Positions 29,055-38,265 of a stretch of DNA of 64,000 nt are shown in pieces. The notes beneath the pieces were generated by a model. The model ran no database searches. It had not been told where the DNA came from and worked only from the letters and a program-made list of their open reading frames with translations. Source of the stretch: Kaustia mangrovi (GTDB lineage: Bacteria > Pseudomonadota > Alphaproteobacteria > Rhizobiales > Im1); the NCBI RefSeq assembly GCF_015482775.1, contig NZ_CP058214.1, forward strand, positions 2,532,501 to 2,596,500, written 5' to 3'. Positions within the stretch are counted from its first letter, which is position 1. Each line of letters starts with the position of its first letter. The position numbers and the translations under genes were made by a program.

Positions 29055-30824
29055 ATGGCCGGACTGAAACGGTTCTTCCCCGTACTCGACTGGGCGGGAG
29101 CCTACGACCGCTCCGTGCTCGTCAGCGACCTCGTGGCGGCGGTGATCGTGACCATCATGCTCATCCCGCAGTCGCTGGCCTATGCCATGCTGGCCGGCCT
29201 GCCGCCCGAGATCGGGCTTTACGCCTCGATCCTGCCGCTCGTGGCCTATGCCGTCTTCGGCACGAGCCGGACGCTGGCCGTCGGCCCGGTGGCTGTGGTC
29301 TCGCTCATGACGGCCTCCGCCGTCGGGCAGATCGCGGCGCAGGGGACGGCCGACTATCTCACCGCCGCCACAGCGCTTGCTCTGCTGTCGGGCGGCATGC
29401 TGCTCCTGATGGGGCTGCTCCGGCTCGGCTTTCTCGCCAACTTCCTCAGCCATCCGGTGATCTCCGGCTTCATCAGCGCATCGGGCATCCTCATCGCCTC
29501 GAGCCAGCTCAAGCACCTGCTCGGCGTTCCCGTCAGCGGCAAGACGCTGCCGGACATTCTCGGCGGGCTCGGCGCGAACATCGCCGACACCAATCCGGTC
29601 ACGCTCGCCATCGGCGCGGGCGTGGTGGCCTTCCTCTATTTCGCGCGGCTGCGGCTGAAGGCCATTCTGAGGGGCATGGGCCTCAACACCCGGCTGGCCG
29701 ACATCCTGACCAAGGCAGCCCCGATCCTGAGCGTCGCCGTCACCATCCTGCTCGCCACCGCCTTCGATCTCGGTCAGCGCGGTGTCGCGCTCATCGGCGA
29801 GATCCCGCAGGGGCTGCCGGTTCCGGGCCTGCCCGTCATCTCGCCCGACCTCCTCGCAACCCTCGCCGTTCCCGCCTTCCTCATCAGCGTGATCGGCTTC
29901 GTGGAATCGGTGTCCGTCGCCCAGACGCTCGCCTCCAAACGCCGCCAGCGCATCGTGCCGGACATGGAGCTCGTCGGCCTCGGCGCGGCCAATATCGCCT
30001 CCGGCGTCTCCTCCGGCTATCCGGTGACCGGCGGTTTCGCGCGCTCGGTGGTCAATTTCGACGCGGGCGCGGAGACCCCGGCAGCCGGCGTCTTCACCGC
30101 TGTCGGCATCGCGCTCGCCACCCTGTTCCTGACGCCGCTGCTCGCCAACCTGCCGCAGGCGACCCTTGCCGCGACCATCATCGTGGCGGTGCTCTCGCTC
30201 GTCGATGTCCGCGCCATGGCGCGCGTCTTCACCTATTCGAAAGCCGACTTCGCGGCCATGGCGGCGACGATCCTGGTGACGCTCGCCTGGGGCGTGGAGC
30301 CCGGCGTGGTGGCGGGCGTCGCCCTGTCGCTGCTGATGTATCTCTACCGGACCAGCAAGCCGCATATGGCGGTCGTCGGCCAGGTGCCGGGCACCGAGCA
30401 CTTCCGCAATATCAACCGCCACAGCGTGCTCACCGATCCCGCCATCCTGTCGGTGCGCGTCGACGAGAGCCTCTATTTCGCCAACAGCCGCTATCTGGAG
30501 GACAGGATCGCCGCGCTCGTCGCCGCGGCCCCGGAAGTCCGCCACGTCGTCCTGATGTGCTCCGCCGTCAACGCCATCGATGCGAGCGCGCTGGAAAGCC
30601 TGGAGGAGATCGACCATCGCCTCGCGGACGCTGGCATCGCCTTCCATCTCTCCGAGGTGAAGGGCCCGGTGATGGACCGGCTGAGGCGGACGGCCTTCCT
30701 CAAGGAGATGTCCGGCCGGGTGTTCCTCAGCCAGTTCGAAGCCGTCGCCGCGCTCAAGGCGGAGCTCGCCGAGGGAGGCCGCTCCGCCGGGGCTGCGCGA
30801 AGCCCGGCTGCGGCGTCGGCCTGA
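29055..30824 (+). CDS. SulP family sulfate permease with STAS domain
   Basis: A 589-residue anion transporter (SLC26/SulP). The membrane domain, with about 11-14 helices, opens with VAAVIVTIMLIPQSLAYAMLAGLPPEIGLYAS, split by the usual signature. The C-terminal STAS domain runs from about residue 430 (ILSVRVDESLYFANSRYLED) and includes the loop NAIDASALESLEEI. In this context it probably moves sulfate or sulfite produced by persulfide oxidation, in which direction is not known. ATG 29055 was chosen over an upstream in-frame ATG at 29007 because the extension falls inside the hairpin. Confidence 0.9.
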   Translation: MAGLKRFFPVLDWAGAYDRSVLVSDLVAAVIVTIMLIPQSLAYAMLAGLPPEIGLYASILPLVAYAVFGTSRTLAVGPVAVVSLMTASAVGQIAAQGTADYLTAATALALLSGGMLLLMGLLRLGFLANFLSHPVISGFISASGILIASSQLKHLLGVPVSGKTLPDILGGLGANIADTNPVTLAIGAGVVAFLYFARLRLKAILRGMGLNTRLADILTKAAPILSVAVTILLATAFDLGQRGVALIGEIPQGLPVPGLPVISPDLLATLAVPAFLISVIGFVESVSVAQTLASKRRQRIVPDMELVGLGAANIASGVSSGYPVTGGFARSVVNFDAGAETPAAGVFTAVGIALATLFLTPLLANLPQATLAATIIVAVLSLVDVRAMARVFTYSKADFAAMAATILVTLAWGVEPGVVAGVALSLLMYLYRTSKPHMAVVGQVPGTEHFRNINRHSVLTDPAILSVRVDESLYFANSRYLEDRIAALVAAAPEVRHVVLMCSAVNAIDASALESLEEIDHRLADAGIAFHLSEVKGPVMDRLRRTAFLKEMSGRVFLSQFEAVAALKAELAEGGRSAGAARSPAAASA

Positions 30825-31180
30825 GCGCGCGACCGGTGTTAGCGGTAAAACATTACCTCAACAAAGATCAAGACCTCTCCTGCCGCGCACATTGCGGGCG
30901 AATTCGGGGCTGTCGCGGAGGCAAAATTGATCGATCTTAAAGTGCAGATGCAACGTTCCTGATCTGATCGGACGCGGAAGCCGGTCCAGACGAGGCAGAA
31001 GCGGAGACCCCATGGACATGCCAGCGCCCATTCCGTCCCGATCGCTCCGCCGCGCCCTGCGGCCTTTGCGCACCGCGACCATTGGATCCGCCATGGCCGA
31101 CGGCCTTGCCTTGTCACGGAGGGTCCGTGCTATACATGGATTTCAGAAATTACTGAAATAACCGGGATGGCCGTAACCTC
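30825..31180 (+). other. Regulatory gap ahead of the cyd operon
   Basis: A 356-bp stretch with no credible gene. It holds an AT-rich segment near 30839-30880, a TTGATCGATC motif near 30927 that only half-matches an FNR box, and at its right end the candidate promoter/operator for the gbsR-cydDCABX operon. No terminator with a T-run is visible behind sulP. Confidence 0.6.
31131..31159 (+). promoter_or_regulatory. Candidate -10 element and operator of the cyd operon
   Basis: TATACA at 31131-31136 is a plausible -10. It is followed four bases later by a perfect palindrome, ATTTCAG-AAATTA-CTGAAAT (31140-31159). The palindrome would cover the transcription start, the position expected for a repressor. 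The regulator gene begins 21 bp downstream. Confidence 0.6.
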
Positions 31181-31753
31181 ATGAATCTGCCGCCACTCAT
31201 CCAGTCCTTCGTGCTCCATTTCGGGGAGATGGGCAGCCGCTGGGGCATCAACCGCACGGTGGGGCAGATCTATGCGCTGCTCTATGTCTCGTCGGAACCG
31301 TGCTGCGCCGACCAGATCGTCGACGCGCTCGGCATATCGCGCTCCAACGTCTCCATGAGCCTGCGCGAGCTCCAGGCCTGGAACCTCGTGATCCTGAAGC
31401 ACATTCCCGGCGACCGGCGGGACTTCTTCACCACGCCCGACAATGTCTGGGACATCCTCAGAACGCTCGCGGAGGAGCGCAAGAAGCGCGAGATCGACCC
31501 CACCCTGTCCGTCCTGCGCGAGCTCATCATGCAGCAGCCCGGCACCGGGGAGGAGCGCTACGCCCAGTCGCGACTCGTGGAGATGAACAACTTGATCGAG
31601 CAACTGACTAATTGGTATGACGATGTGAAGCGGCTCGATACCGACCGGCTTGCCATGCTGCTCAGCCTCGGCGCGAAGGTGACACGCCTGCTCGACGCCA
31701 AGGACCGGATCGTCTCCATGGGCGACAGACGCACGGAGACCGGCAGGACATGA
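31181..31753 (+). CDS. GbsR/MarR family transcriptional regulator
   Basis: A 190-residue winged-helix protein of the GbsR branch of MarR (COG1510). The HTH is ALYVSSEPCCADQIVDALGI followed by SRSNVSMSLRELQAWNLV, with the wing at HIPGDRRDFF. The C-terminal half is helical and likely forms the dimer. It is the first gene of the cyd operon and overlaps cydD by four bases, so it most likely controls the oxidase operon through the palindrome just upstream. The adjacent cysteines (SSEPCCAD) in the HTH could be redox- or sulfur-responsive, which is speculation. Confidence 0.88.
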   Translation: MNLPPLIQSFVLHFGEMGSRWGINRTVGQIYALLYVSSEPCCADQIVDALGISRSNVSMSLRELQAWNLVILKHIPGDRRDFFTTPDNVWDILRTLAEERKKREIDPTLSVLRELIMQQPGTGEERYAQSRLVEMNNLIEQLTNWYDDVKRLDTDRLAMLLSLGAKVTRLLDAKDRIVSMGDRRTETGRT

Positions 31754-33528
31754 CGGCGCTGGACGCGACACTCGGCCGGAACCGCGGTGCCGCCGCAGAG
31801 CGCGGCACCGCCGATGCGGCACTGGCCGGCCCCCCATGCAGCGAGACCGCGGCAGCGGACAGTCGCGCCCGTACCGAGCCCTCCGTCGGCCGGACGGCGA
31901 CCGTCCTGCAATCGGCGGCCGCCCTGCTCTGGATCCCGCAGGCCGCCCTTCTGAGCCTCGCCGTCGGCCAGATCGCCTCGAGCGCCGCGATGGACCGGGC
32001 GCTCCTGCCCGCAGCCGGCATCCTCGTCCTCGGCATCGCCCGGGCCTGGCTGGACCGCGCAGGCATGCAGAGCGCGTTCCGGGCCGCGCGCGGCCAGCTC
32101 ACCGCCCTGCGTGCCGATGCCGTCGCCGGCCTCGCACGGCGCTCGCCGCTCGATGCCGCGCGCCCCTCATCCGGGTTCGTCGCCGGCACGCTCGCCGAGC
32201 AGGCGGAGGCGGTCGTGCCCTACCGCGCGCGCTTTAAGCCCCTGCGCCACAAGGCGACCGTCGTGCCGCTCGCCATCCTCGCCTGCGTGCTCGCCTATTC
32301 CTGGGTGGCCGCGCTGATCCTGCTGGTCGCCGCGCCGCTCATTCCCGTCTTCATGGCGCTGATCGGCTGGCGCGCCAAGGAGGCGAGCGAGAAGCAGCTC
32401 GCCGAGATGGGCGACATGAACGCCTTCCTGCTCGACCGGCTGCGCGGCATGGCGACCATCCGGACATTCGACGCGGTCGACCGCACCGCGCGGCATCTGA
32501 GGGCGACGGCGGAGACCCTGCGCGTGCGCACCATGGCCGTGCTGCGGATCGCTTTCCTGTCGTCCGCGGTCCTTGAGCTCTTCGCCGCGCTCGGCGTGGC
32601 CATGGTCGCCGTCTATGTCGGCTTCCACCTGCTCGGTCAGCTCGAATTCGGCGCCTGGGGCGGTAAGCTCACCCTCGGCGAGGGCCTGTTCATCCTGCTT
32701 CTGGCACCGGCCTTCTTCGAGCCGCTACGCGACCTCTCCTCGGTCTGGCACGACCGCGCGGCGGGCGAGGCCGCACTCGACGCCATCGCGAAGATCACCG
32801 CGGACGGCCCGGAGATCGCCGGCGGGCTCGACGATGCCCGGACCGCCCCGGCGGAGGCCGCCGCCCCGGCGGTCCGGATCGAGGATCTGCGCTTCCGCCA
32901 CAACGGGGCGGCCGCGCCCGTTTTCGACGGCCTCGCCCTCGGCATCGCGGCGGGCGAGCATGTGGCGCTCATGGCGCCGACGGGGTACGGCAAGTCGACG
33001 CTTCTCGCCCTGATCGCCGGGCTCGCGGTTCCGGACGCCGGAACGGTCCGCATCGGCGGGACCGCGCTCGACGGCGCGACTGCCGGCGCGCTGCGTGCGC
33101 GGATGGCCTGGATCGGCCAGGCGCCGCATCTCTTCTCCGGAACGCTCAGCGGCAATGTCGCGCTCGGCCGGCCCGGCATCGGCACGGCGGAAACCGCGAA
33201 GGCCTTGCGGACCGCCCGCCTCGACCACCTCGCCGACCGGCGCGGATCCGCCGCGCTCGGCGAGGAGGGGGCCGGGATCTCCGGCGGCGAGGCCCTCAGG
33301 CTCGCGGTGGCGCGCGCGGTGGCGAACGCCCGGGCGGGCCTCATCCTCGCCGACGAGCCGACCGCCCATCTCGATCGGGAGACGGCGGACGAGATTTCCG
33401 ACATGCTTGTCCAGGTTGCGGCCGGCCGCACCCTGATCGTCGCCACGCACGACCCGGTGCTCGCCGCGCGCATGGACCGCACCGTTCTCCTGCCGGACAT
33501 CGCCGAAGGACGGGAGGGCCGCACATGA
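31750..33528 (+). CDS. cydD: Thiol reductant ABC exporter subunit CydD
   Basis: A 592-residue half-transporter with a six-helix membrane domain and a C-terminal ATPase. Together with CydC it exports cysteine/glutathione, which is needed to assemble cytochrome bd. The ATPase motifs are somewhat divergent: Walker A is APTGYGKST, the signature loop is ISGGEALRLAVARA, Walker B is LILADEPTAHLD and the H-loop is ATHDP. The first ~45 residues are a non-conserved, alanine-rich extension. It overlaps both neighbours by four bases. Confidence 0.92.
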   Translation: MTALDATLGRNRGAAAERGTADAALAGPPCSETAAADSRARTEPSVGRTATVLQSAAALLWIPQAALLSLAVGQIASSAAMDRALLPAAGILVLGIARAWLDRAGMQSAFRAARGQLTALRADAVAGLARRSPLDAARPSSGFVAGTLAEQAEAVVPYRARFKPLRHKATVVPLAILACVLAYSWVAALILLVAAPLIPVFMALIGWRAKEASEKQLAEMGDMNAFLLDRLRGMATIRTFDAVDRTARHLRATAETLRVRTMAVLRIAFLSSAVLELFAALGVAMVAVYVGFHLLGQLEFGAWGGKLTLGEGLFILLLAPAFFEPLRDLSSVWHDRAAGEAALDAIAKITADGPEIAGGLDDARTAPAEAAAPAVRIEDLRFRHNGAAAPVFDGLALGIAAGEHVALMAPTGYGKSTLLALIAGLAVPDAGTVRIGGTALDGATAGALRARMAWIGQAPHLFSGTLSGNVALGRPGIGTAETAKALRTARLDHLADRRGSAALGEEGAGISGGEALRLAVARAVANARAGLILADEPTAHLDRETADEISDMLVQVAAGRTLIVATHDPVLAARMDRTVLLPDIAEGREGRT

Positions 33529-35216
33529 TCTCCACCCGCCATCTCGGGCCCGTCGCCGCCCTGTTCCGCTCCGCCAACCGGCCCATGCTCGCCGCCGGCG
33601 CGGCGATGGCGCTGGCGACCGTCCTGTCCGGCATCGCGCTACTCGGCCTGTCCGGCTGGTTCATCACCGCCACGGCCATTGCCGGGGCGTCCGTGACCAC
33701 GGCGCTGGCCTTCGACGTCTTCGCCCCGTCCGCCGGCATCAGGCTCCTCGCCCTCACGCGCACCGCCGCGCGCTACGGCGAGCGGCTCACGACCCACGAA
33801 GCCACGCTCCGGGTGCTCGCGCAACTGCGCGAACGCCTGTTCCGGGGCTGGGCGCGGGCCGATGCCGCACGCGAGCTCGCCATACGCCCCTCCCGCCTCC
33901 TGTTCCGCCTCACCGTCGATATCGACGCGCTCGATTCGCTCTATCTCCGGGTAGTCGTCCCGGTCTTCGCGGCGCTCGGTGCCGGGCTCGTCACCGCGAT
34001 CGCGCTCGGACTTCTCCATCCAGGTCTCGGCGCCGGCGTTGGCCTCCTCCTGCTCGGCGCCGGTCTCGGCATTCCCGCGCTCGCGGCGCGCCGGGCGGAA
34101 AAGGCGGCAAGGCGGCGCGCCCACGCGCTGGAGGTGCTGAGGGCCCGCAGCATCGATCTGATGCGCGGCCAGACCGATCTCGCCATGGCGAACCGGCTCG
34201 GCGCCCAGGCCGCGGGGATCGCCGCGGCCGACAGCCGCCTGTCGGAAGCCGATATCGCCCTCAACCGGATCGAGACCGATGTCAGCTTCGCGCTCGCCAC
34301 GGTGAGCGCGGTGCTGCTCGCCGGCATTCTCCTCGCCGTCGCCGCACTGGCCGAGGCCGGTACGATCGGCGCGCCGTCGGCGGCCTTCGCCCTGCTGGTG
34401 GGGCTGGCCTGTCTGGAACCCTTCACGGGGCTGCGCCGCGGAGCGGTCGAGTTCGGCCGCACCCTGCTCGCCGCACGCCGGCTCGGCCCGAGACTCGGCG
34501 AGACGCCGGACACCGTGCCCGCGCTCCCGGGTCCCGCGCCGGACCGCAGCGTGGAGGTCGACGGCCTCGTCGCCGGCTATCCCGGTGCCCGGCGCCCCGT
34601 CCTCGACGGCCTCTCCCTCGCGATCCGCCCCGGCGAGCATGTCGCCGTGATCGGGGAGAGCGGCGCGGGCAAGTCGACGCTGCTCGCCGTGCTGGCCGGA
34701 GAGCTTGCGCCGGCCGGCGGCCATGTGGCGCTGGCACCCGCCACGCTCCTGACGCAGCGCTCGGAGCTCTTCCGTGACAGCCTGCGCGGCAATCTGGCGC
34801 TTGCGCGCGCCGGCACGGACGACGGCGACATGCGCCGCGCGCTCCAGGCCGCGGGGCTCGACCGGTTCGTCGCCACGCTGCCCGACGGTCTCGACACACC
34901 GCTCGGCGAGGGCGGCACCGGCCTGTCGGGCGGCCAGTCGCGGCGGCTGGCGCTCGCCCGCTTCCTGCTGCGCGATACGCCCGTCTGGCTGCTCGACGAA
35001 CCGACGGAGGGCCTCGACGGGGCGACCGCGCGCGACGTGCTCGCCCGCATCGCCGCCCGCTCGCGAGACCGCGCACTCGTCGTCGCCACCCATATCCGCC
35101 GCGAGGCGGCGCTGGCCGACCGGCTCATCCGTCTCGAGGAGGGCCGCATCGTCGCCGATATCGCCCGCGGCAGTGCCGAGTACGACCGCGCGCTGGAGGG
35201 TTTGCGGCCCGACTGA
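33525..35216 (+). CDS. cydC: Thiol reductant ABC exporter subunit CydC
   Basis: A 563-residue ABC half-transporter, partner of CydD. The family-typical N-terminal stretch LSGIALLGLSGWFITATAIA and the segment ALTRTAARYGERLTTHEATLR are present. ATPase motifs are canonical: Walker A GESGAGKST, signature LSGGQSRRLALARF, Walker B VWLLDEPTEGLD and H-loop ATHIR. An 85-bp gap without a hairpin leads to cydA. Confidence 0.93.
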   Translation: MISTRHLGPVAALFRSANRPMLAAGAAMALATVLSGIALLGLSGWFITATAIAGASVTTALAFDVFAPSAGIRLLALTRTAARYGERLTTHEATLRVLAQLRERLFRGWARADAARELAIRPSRLLFRLTVDIDALDSLYLRVVVPVFAALGAGLVTAIALGLLHPGLGAGVGLLLLGAGLGIPALAARRAEKAARRRAHALEVLRARSIDLMRGQTDLAMANRLGAQAAGIAAADSRLSEADIALNRIETDVSFALATVSAVLLAGILLAVAALAEAGTIGAPSAAFALLVGLACLEPFTGLRRGAVEFGRTLLAARRLGPRLGETPDTVPALPGPAPDRSVEVDGLVAGYPGARRPVLDGLSLAIRPGEHVAVIGESGAGKSTLLAVLAGELAPAGGHVALAPATLLTQRSELFRDSLRGNLALARAGTDDGDMRRALQAAGLDRFVATLPDGLDTPLGEGGTGLSGGQSRRLALARFLLRDTPVWLLDEPTEGLDGATARDVLARIAARSRDRALVVATHIRREAALADRLIRLEEGRIVADIARGSAEYDRALEGLRPD

Positions 35217-35301
35217 GCGCGATTTTCAACCCAAGGCATCCAAGGCATCGGCCTGATGGATGCCTGCCACAGCAAAGAGGACCGGAGCGCCGGATGACAC
35301 C

Positions 35302-36879
35302 ATGGAACTCGACATTGTAGACCTCTCACGACTGCAATTCGCGATTACCGCGCTCTATCACTTCCTGTTCGTGCCGCTCACCCTCGGCCTGTCCGTCCTG
35401 CTGGCCATCATGGAGACCGTCTATGTGATGACGGGCCGGACCATATGGCGGCAGATGACCAAGTTCTGGGGCACGCTGTTCGGCATCAACTTCGTGCTCG
35501 GGGTCGCCACCGGCATCGTCATGGAATTCCAGTTCGGCATGAACTGGAGCTATTACAGCCACTATGTGGGCGACATCTTCGGGGCGCCGCTGGCCATCGA
35601 GGGCCTGATGGCCTTCTTCCTGGAGGCGACCTTCGTCGGCCTGTTCTTCTTCGGCTGGGACAAGCTGTCGAGGATCGGGCACCTGGCGACGACCTGGGCG
35701 GTGGCCATCGGCTCCAATCTCTCCGCGCTGTGGATCCTGATCGCCAATGGCTGGATGCAGAACCCGGTCGGCTCGAGCTTCAATCCGCAGACCATGCGGA
35801 TGGAGGTGACCGACTTCTTCGCCGTCCTGTTCAATCCGGTGGCCCAGGCGAAGTTCGTGCATACCGTGTCGGCGGGCTATGTCACCGCCTCCATCTTCGT
35901 GCTCGGCGTCTCCGCCTGGTACCTGCTCAAGGGCCGCCACCAGATGCTCGCCCGGCGCTCCATGACGGTCGCGGCCTCCTTCGGGCTCGCCGCGTCGCTG
36001 TCGGTCGTCGTGCTCGGCGACGAGAGCGGCTATCTGACCACCGAGCACCAGAAGATGAAGCTCGCTGCCATCGAGGGCATGTGGAAGACGGAACCCGCGC
36101 CGGCAGCCTTCACCGCCTTCGGCTTTCCCGACCAGGAGGAGCGCACGACCCACTACGCCGTCCACATCCCCTGGGTCATGGGCCTGATCGGCACCCGCTC
36201 GCTGACCACCCAGATCGAGGGCATCGAGGACCTCGTGGCACGGGCGGAAACCCATATCAGGAACGGGATCGTGGCCTATGACGCGCTCCAGAAGATCCGC
36301 GCGGCCGGCAGCGACGACGCCATTCCCGCCGATGTCCGCGCCGCGTTCGAGGACAAGGGACGCGAACTCGGCTACGCCCTTCTCCTGAAGCGCTATGTGG
36401 ACGACCCGGGGCAGGCGACCGACGCGCAGATCGCCGAGGCGGCCCGGGACACGGTGCCCTATGTGCCGGTGCTGTTCTGGTCGTTCCGGTTCATGGTCGG
36501 CCTCGGCTTCTACTTCATCGCGCTGACCGCGGTCTTCTTCTACCTCTCCTCCAGGCGGCGGCTCGACCGGTATCCGGGTCTCCTGAGACTGGCGGTCCTG
36601 TCGATCCCGCTGCCCTGGATCGCGGCGGAGCTCGGCTGGGTGGTGGCCGAATTCGGACGCCAGCCCTGGATCATCGAGGGCATCTTGCCGACGGCGGCCG
36701 CCGTGTCCGATCTCGGCGCGGCGACGGTGCTCGCCACCATTCTCGGCTTCGCGGCGATCTACACGGTGCTGTTCATCGTGGAGATGTCGCTGATGATCGC
36801 CGCGATCCGCAAGGGGCCGGAGCCCGACCACGAGCCGGAAACGCCCATCGCTCCCGCCCAACTCGTTTCAGCGGAGTGA
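35302..36879 (+). CDS. cydA: Cytochrome bd ubiquinol oxidase subunit I
   Basis: A 525-residue subunit that binds hemes b558, b595 and d and oxidises quinol at a periplasmic Q-loop. ATG 35302 gives MELDIVDLSRLQFAITALYH, with the heme histidine at the end of this segment. GRQPWIIEGILPTAAAVSDL and LFWSFRFMVGLGFYF are conserved. The Q-loop (about residues 240-395) is long, as in the bd-I type of Escherichia coli. The gene is followed by cydB after 6 bp. Confidence 0.95.
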   Translation: MELDIVDLSRLQFAITALYHFLFVPLTLGLSVLLAIMETVYVMTGRTIWRQMTKFWGTLFGINFVLGVATGIVMEFQFGMNWSYYSHYVGDIFGAPLAIEGLMAFFLEATFVGLFFFGWDKLSRIGHLATTWAVAIGSNLSALWILIANGWMQNPVGSSFNPQTMRMEVTDFFAVLFNPVAQAKFVHTVSAGYVTASIFVLGVSAWYLLKGRHQMLARRSMTVAASFGLAASLSVVVLGDESGYLTTEHQKMKLAAIEGMWKTEPAPAAFTAFGFPDQEERTTHYAVHIPWVMGLIGTRSLTTQIEGIEDLVARAETHIRNGIVAYDALQKIRAAGSDDAIPADVRAAFEDKGRELGYALLLKRYVDDPGQATDAQIAEAARDTVPYVPVLFWSFRFMVGLGFYFIALTAVFFYLSSRRRLDRYPGLLRLAVLSIPLPWIAAELGWVVAEFGRQPWIIEGILPTAAAVSDLGAATVLATILGFAAIYTVLFIVEMSLMIAAIRKGPEPDHEPETPIAPAQLVSAE

Positions 36880-36885
36880 CGACCC

Positions 36886-38043
36886 ATGATTCTCCACGAT
36901 CTCATCGACTACGATACCCTCCGCGTCATCTGGTGGCTGCTGCTCGGCGTCCTGCTGATCGGCTTCGCCGTGATGGACGGCTTCGATCTCGGCACGGCCA
37001 CCCTTCTGCCCTTCGTCGCGAAGGACGATGTGGAGCGGCGCGTCGTCATCAACACGGTCGGCCCGGTCTGGGAAGGAAACCAGGTGTGGCTGATCCTCGG
37101 CGGCGGGGCGATCTTCGCCGCCTGGCCGCCGCTCTACGCGGTCTCCTTCTCCGGCTTCTACCTGGCGATGTTCGCGATCCTGTTCGCGCTCATCCTGCGC
37201 CCGGTCGGCTTCAAGTACCGCTCCAAGCGCGACAGCGCGAGATGGCGCAGCGGCTGGGACTGGGCGCTGTTCATCGGCGGCTTCGTGCCCGCACTGATCC
37301 TCGGCGTGGCGGTCGGCAACGTCCTGCAGGGCGTGCCCTTCCAGTTCACGCCGGAGCTGCGCATCGTCTATGAGGGGTCGACGCTGTTCGAGCTGCTCAA
37401 CCCCTTCGCCCTGCTGTGCGGCCTCCTGTCGGTCGCCATGCTCGTCATGCATGGCGCGAGCTGGGTGCTGCTCAAGACCGACGGTGCGGTCGCCGAGCGC
37501 ACGCGCCGCTACGGCAGCATGGCGGCGCTGGCGACCATCGTGCTGTTCGCGCTGGGCGGCCTGTGGCTGTCGGCGGGCATAGAGGGCTACCGCATCACCA
37601 GCGAGGTCGCCACCGGCGGGCCATCCAACCCGCTGGCCAAGACGGTCGAGCAGGGCGCGGGGATATGGCTTGCCAATTACGCCACCCATCCGTGGATGGC
37701 GATCGCCCCGATCCTCGGCTTTGCGGGGGCTGCGGGCGCCCTCCTCTTCCAGCGCCTGCGCTGGGAGGTGACGGCCCTGCTCGCAAGCTCCGCGTCCGTG
37801 TTCGGCATCGTCGCCACCGTGGGCGTGTCGATGTTCCCGTTCATCCTGCCCTCTTCCATCGATCCGGTATCGAGCCTGACCGTGTGGGATGCCTCCTCCA
37901 GCCACCTCACCCTGTTCATCATGCTCTTCGTCACCGCGATCTTCGTGCCGCTGATCGTGGCCTATACGAGCTGGGTCTATGCGGTGCTGTGGGGCAAGGT
38001 CGACGAGAAGGCCATCCGCGACGACTCCGGACACGCCTACTGA
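36886..38043 (+). CDS. cydB: Cytochrome bd ubiquinol oxidase subunit II
   Basis: A 385-residue eight-to-nine-helix partner of CydA. Landmarks are VMDGFDLGTATLLPFVA, VGPVWEGNQVWLILGGGAIFAAWP (continuous here) and the C-terminal SHLTLFIMLFVTAIFVPLIV. It stabilises the heme-binding subunit and completes the oxidase. A small cydX gene follows after 17 bp with a strong ribosome site. Confidence 0.95.
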   Translation: MILHDLIDYDTLRVIWWLLLGVLLIGFAVMDGFDLGTATLLPFVAKDDVERRVVINTVGPVWEGNQVWLILGGGAIFAAWPPLYAVSFSGFYLAMFAILFALILRPVGFKYRSKRDSARWRSGWDWALFIGGFVPALILGVAVGNVLQGVPFQFTPELRIVYEGSTLFELLNPFALLCGLLSVAMLVMHGASWVLLKTDGAVAERTRRYGSMAALATIVLFALGGLWLSAGIEGYRITSEVATGGPSNPLAKTVEQGAGIWLANYATHPWMAIAPILGFAGAAGALLFQRLRWEVTALLASSASVFGIVATVGVSMFPFILPSSIDPVSSLTVWDASSSHLTLFIMLFVTAIFVPLIVAYTSWVYAVLWGKVDEKAIRDDSGHAY

Positions 38044-38060
38044 ACGAAAGGAGATATCTC

Positions 38061-38213
38061 ATGTGGTATTTCGCATGGATGCTCGGCCTGCCGCTCGCCG
38101 CGGCCTTCGCCGTGCTGAACGCCATGTGGTACGAGCTCATGGCCGACGAGGTCAGGGCGCGCCACGCCTCCGCGCCGTCGCCTGCAAGCCAGGCCGGCAA
38201 GGAACTGGGCTGA
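38061..38213 (+). CDS. cydX: Cytochrome bd-I accessory subunit CydX
   Basis: A 50-residue single-helix protein starting MWYFAWMLGLPLAAAFAVLN and then AMWYE, the conserved core of the CydX/YbgT family. CydX binds CydA and stabilises the hemes. AAAGGAGAT lies 7 bp before ATG 38061. The C-terminal 20 residues are variable. It completes the cydDCABX operon and is easy to miss because of its size. Confidence 0.93.
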   Translation: MWYFAWMLGLPLAAAFAVLNAMWYELMADEVRARHASAPSPASQAGKELG

Positions 38214-38232
38214 CGCGCCCGCCGCTTCGTCG

Positions 38233-38265
38233 CCTGCGGGCCTCGCCGCGTGTCAGGCCCGCAGG
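38233..38265 (+). terminator. Hairpin between convergent cydX and sulfotransferase genes
   Basis: A perfect 10-bp inverted repeat, CCTGCGGGCC/GGCCCGCAGG, around a 13-base loop. It spans the 39-bp convergent gap and the last codons of the sulfotransferase gene. There is no T-run on either strand, so it could be a Rho-assisted bidirectional stop or an mRNA-protecting end. Confidence 0.4.

Noticed and set aside
30927-30940. Possible FNR/anaerobox (TTGATCGATCTTAA) ahead of the cyd operon
   Set aside because: Only the left half matches TTGAT-N4-ATCAA, the right half does not, and it is more than 200 bp from the likely promoter.
30839-31117. Minus-strand frames of 78 and 92 codons between sulP and gbsR
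   Set aside because: Arginine/tryptophan/cysteine-rich noise with no ribosome site, lying in the regulatory region.
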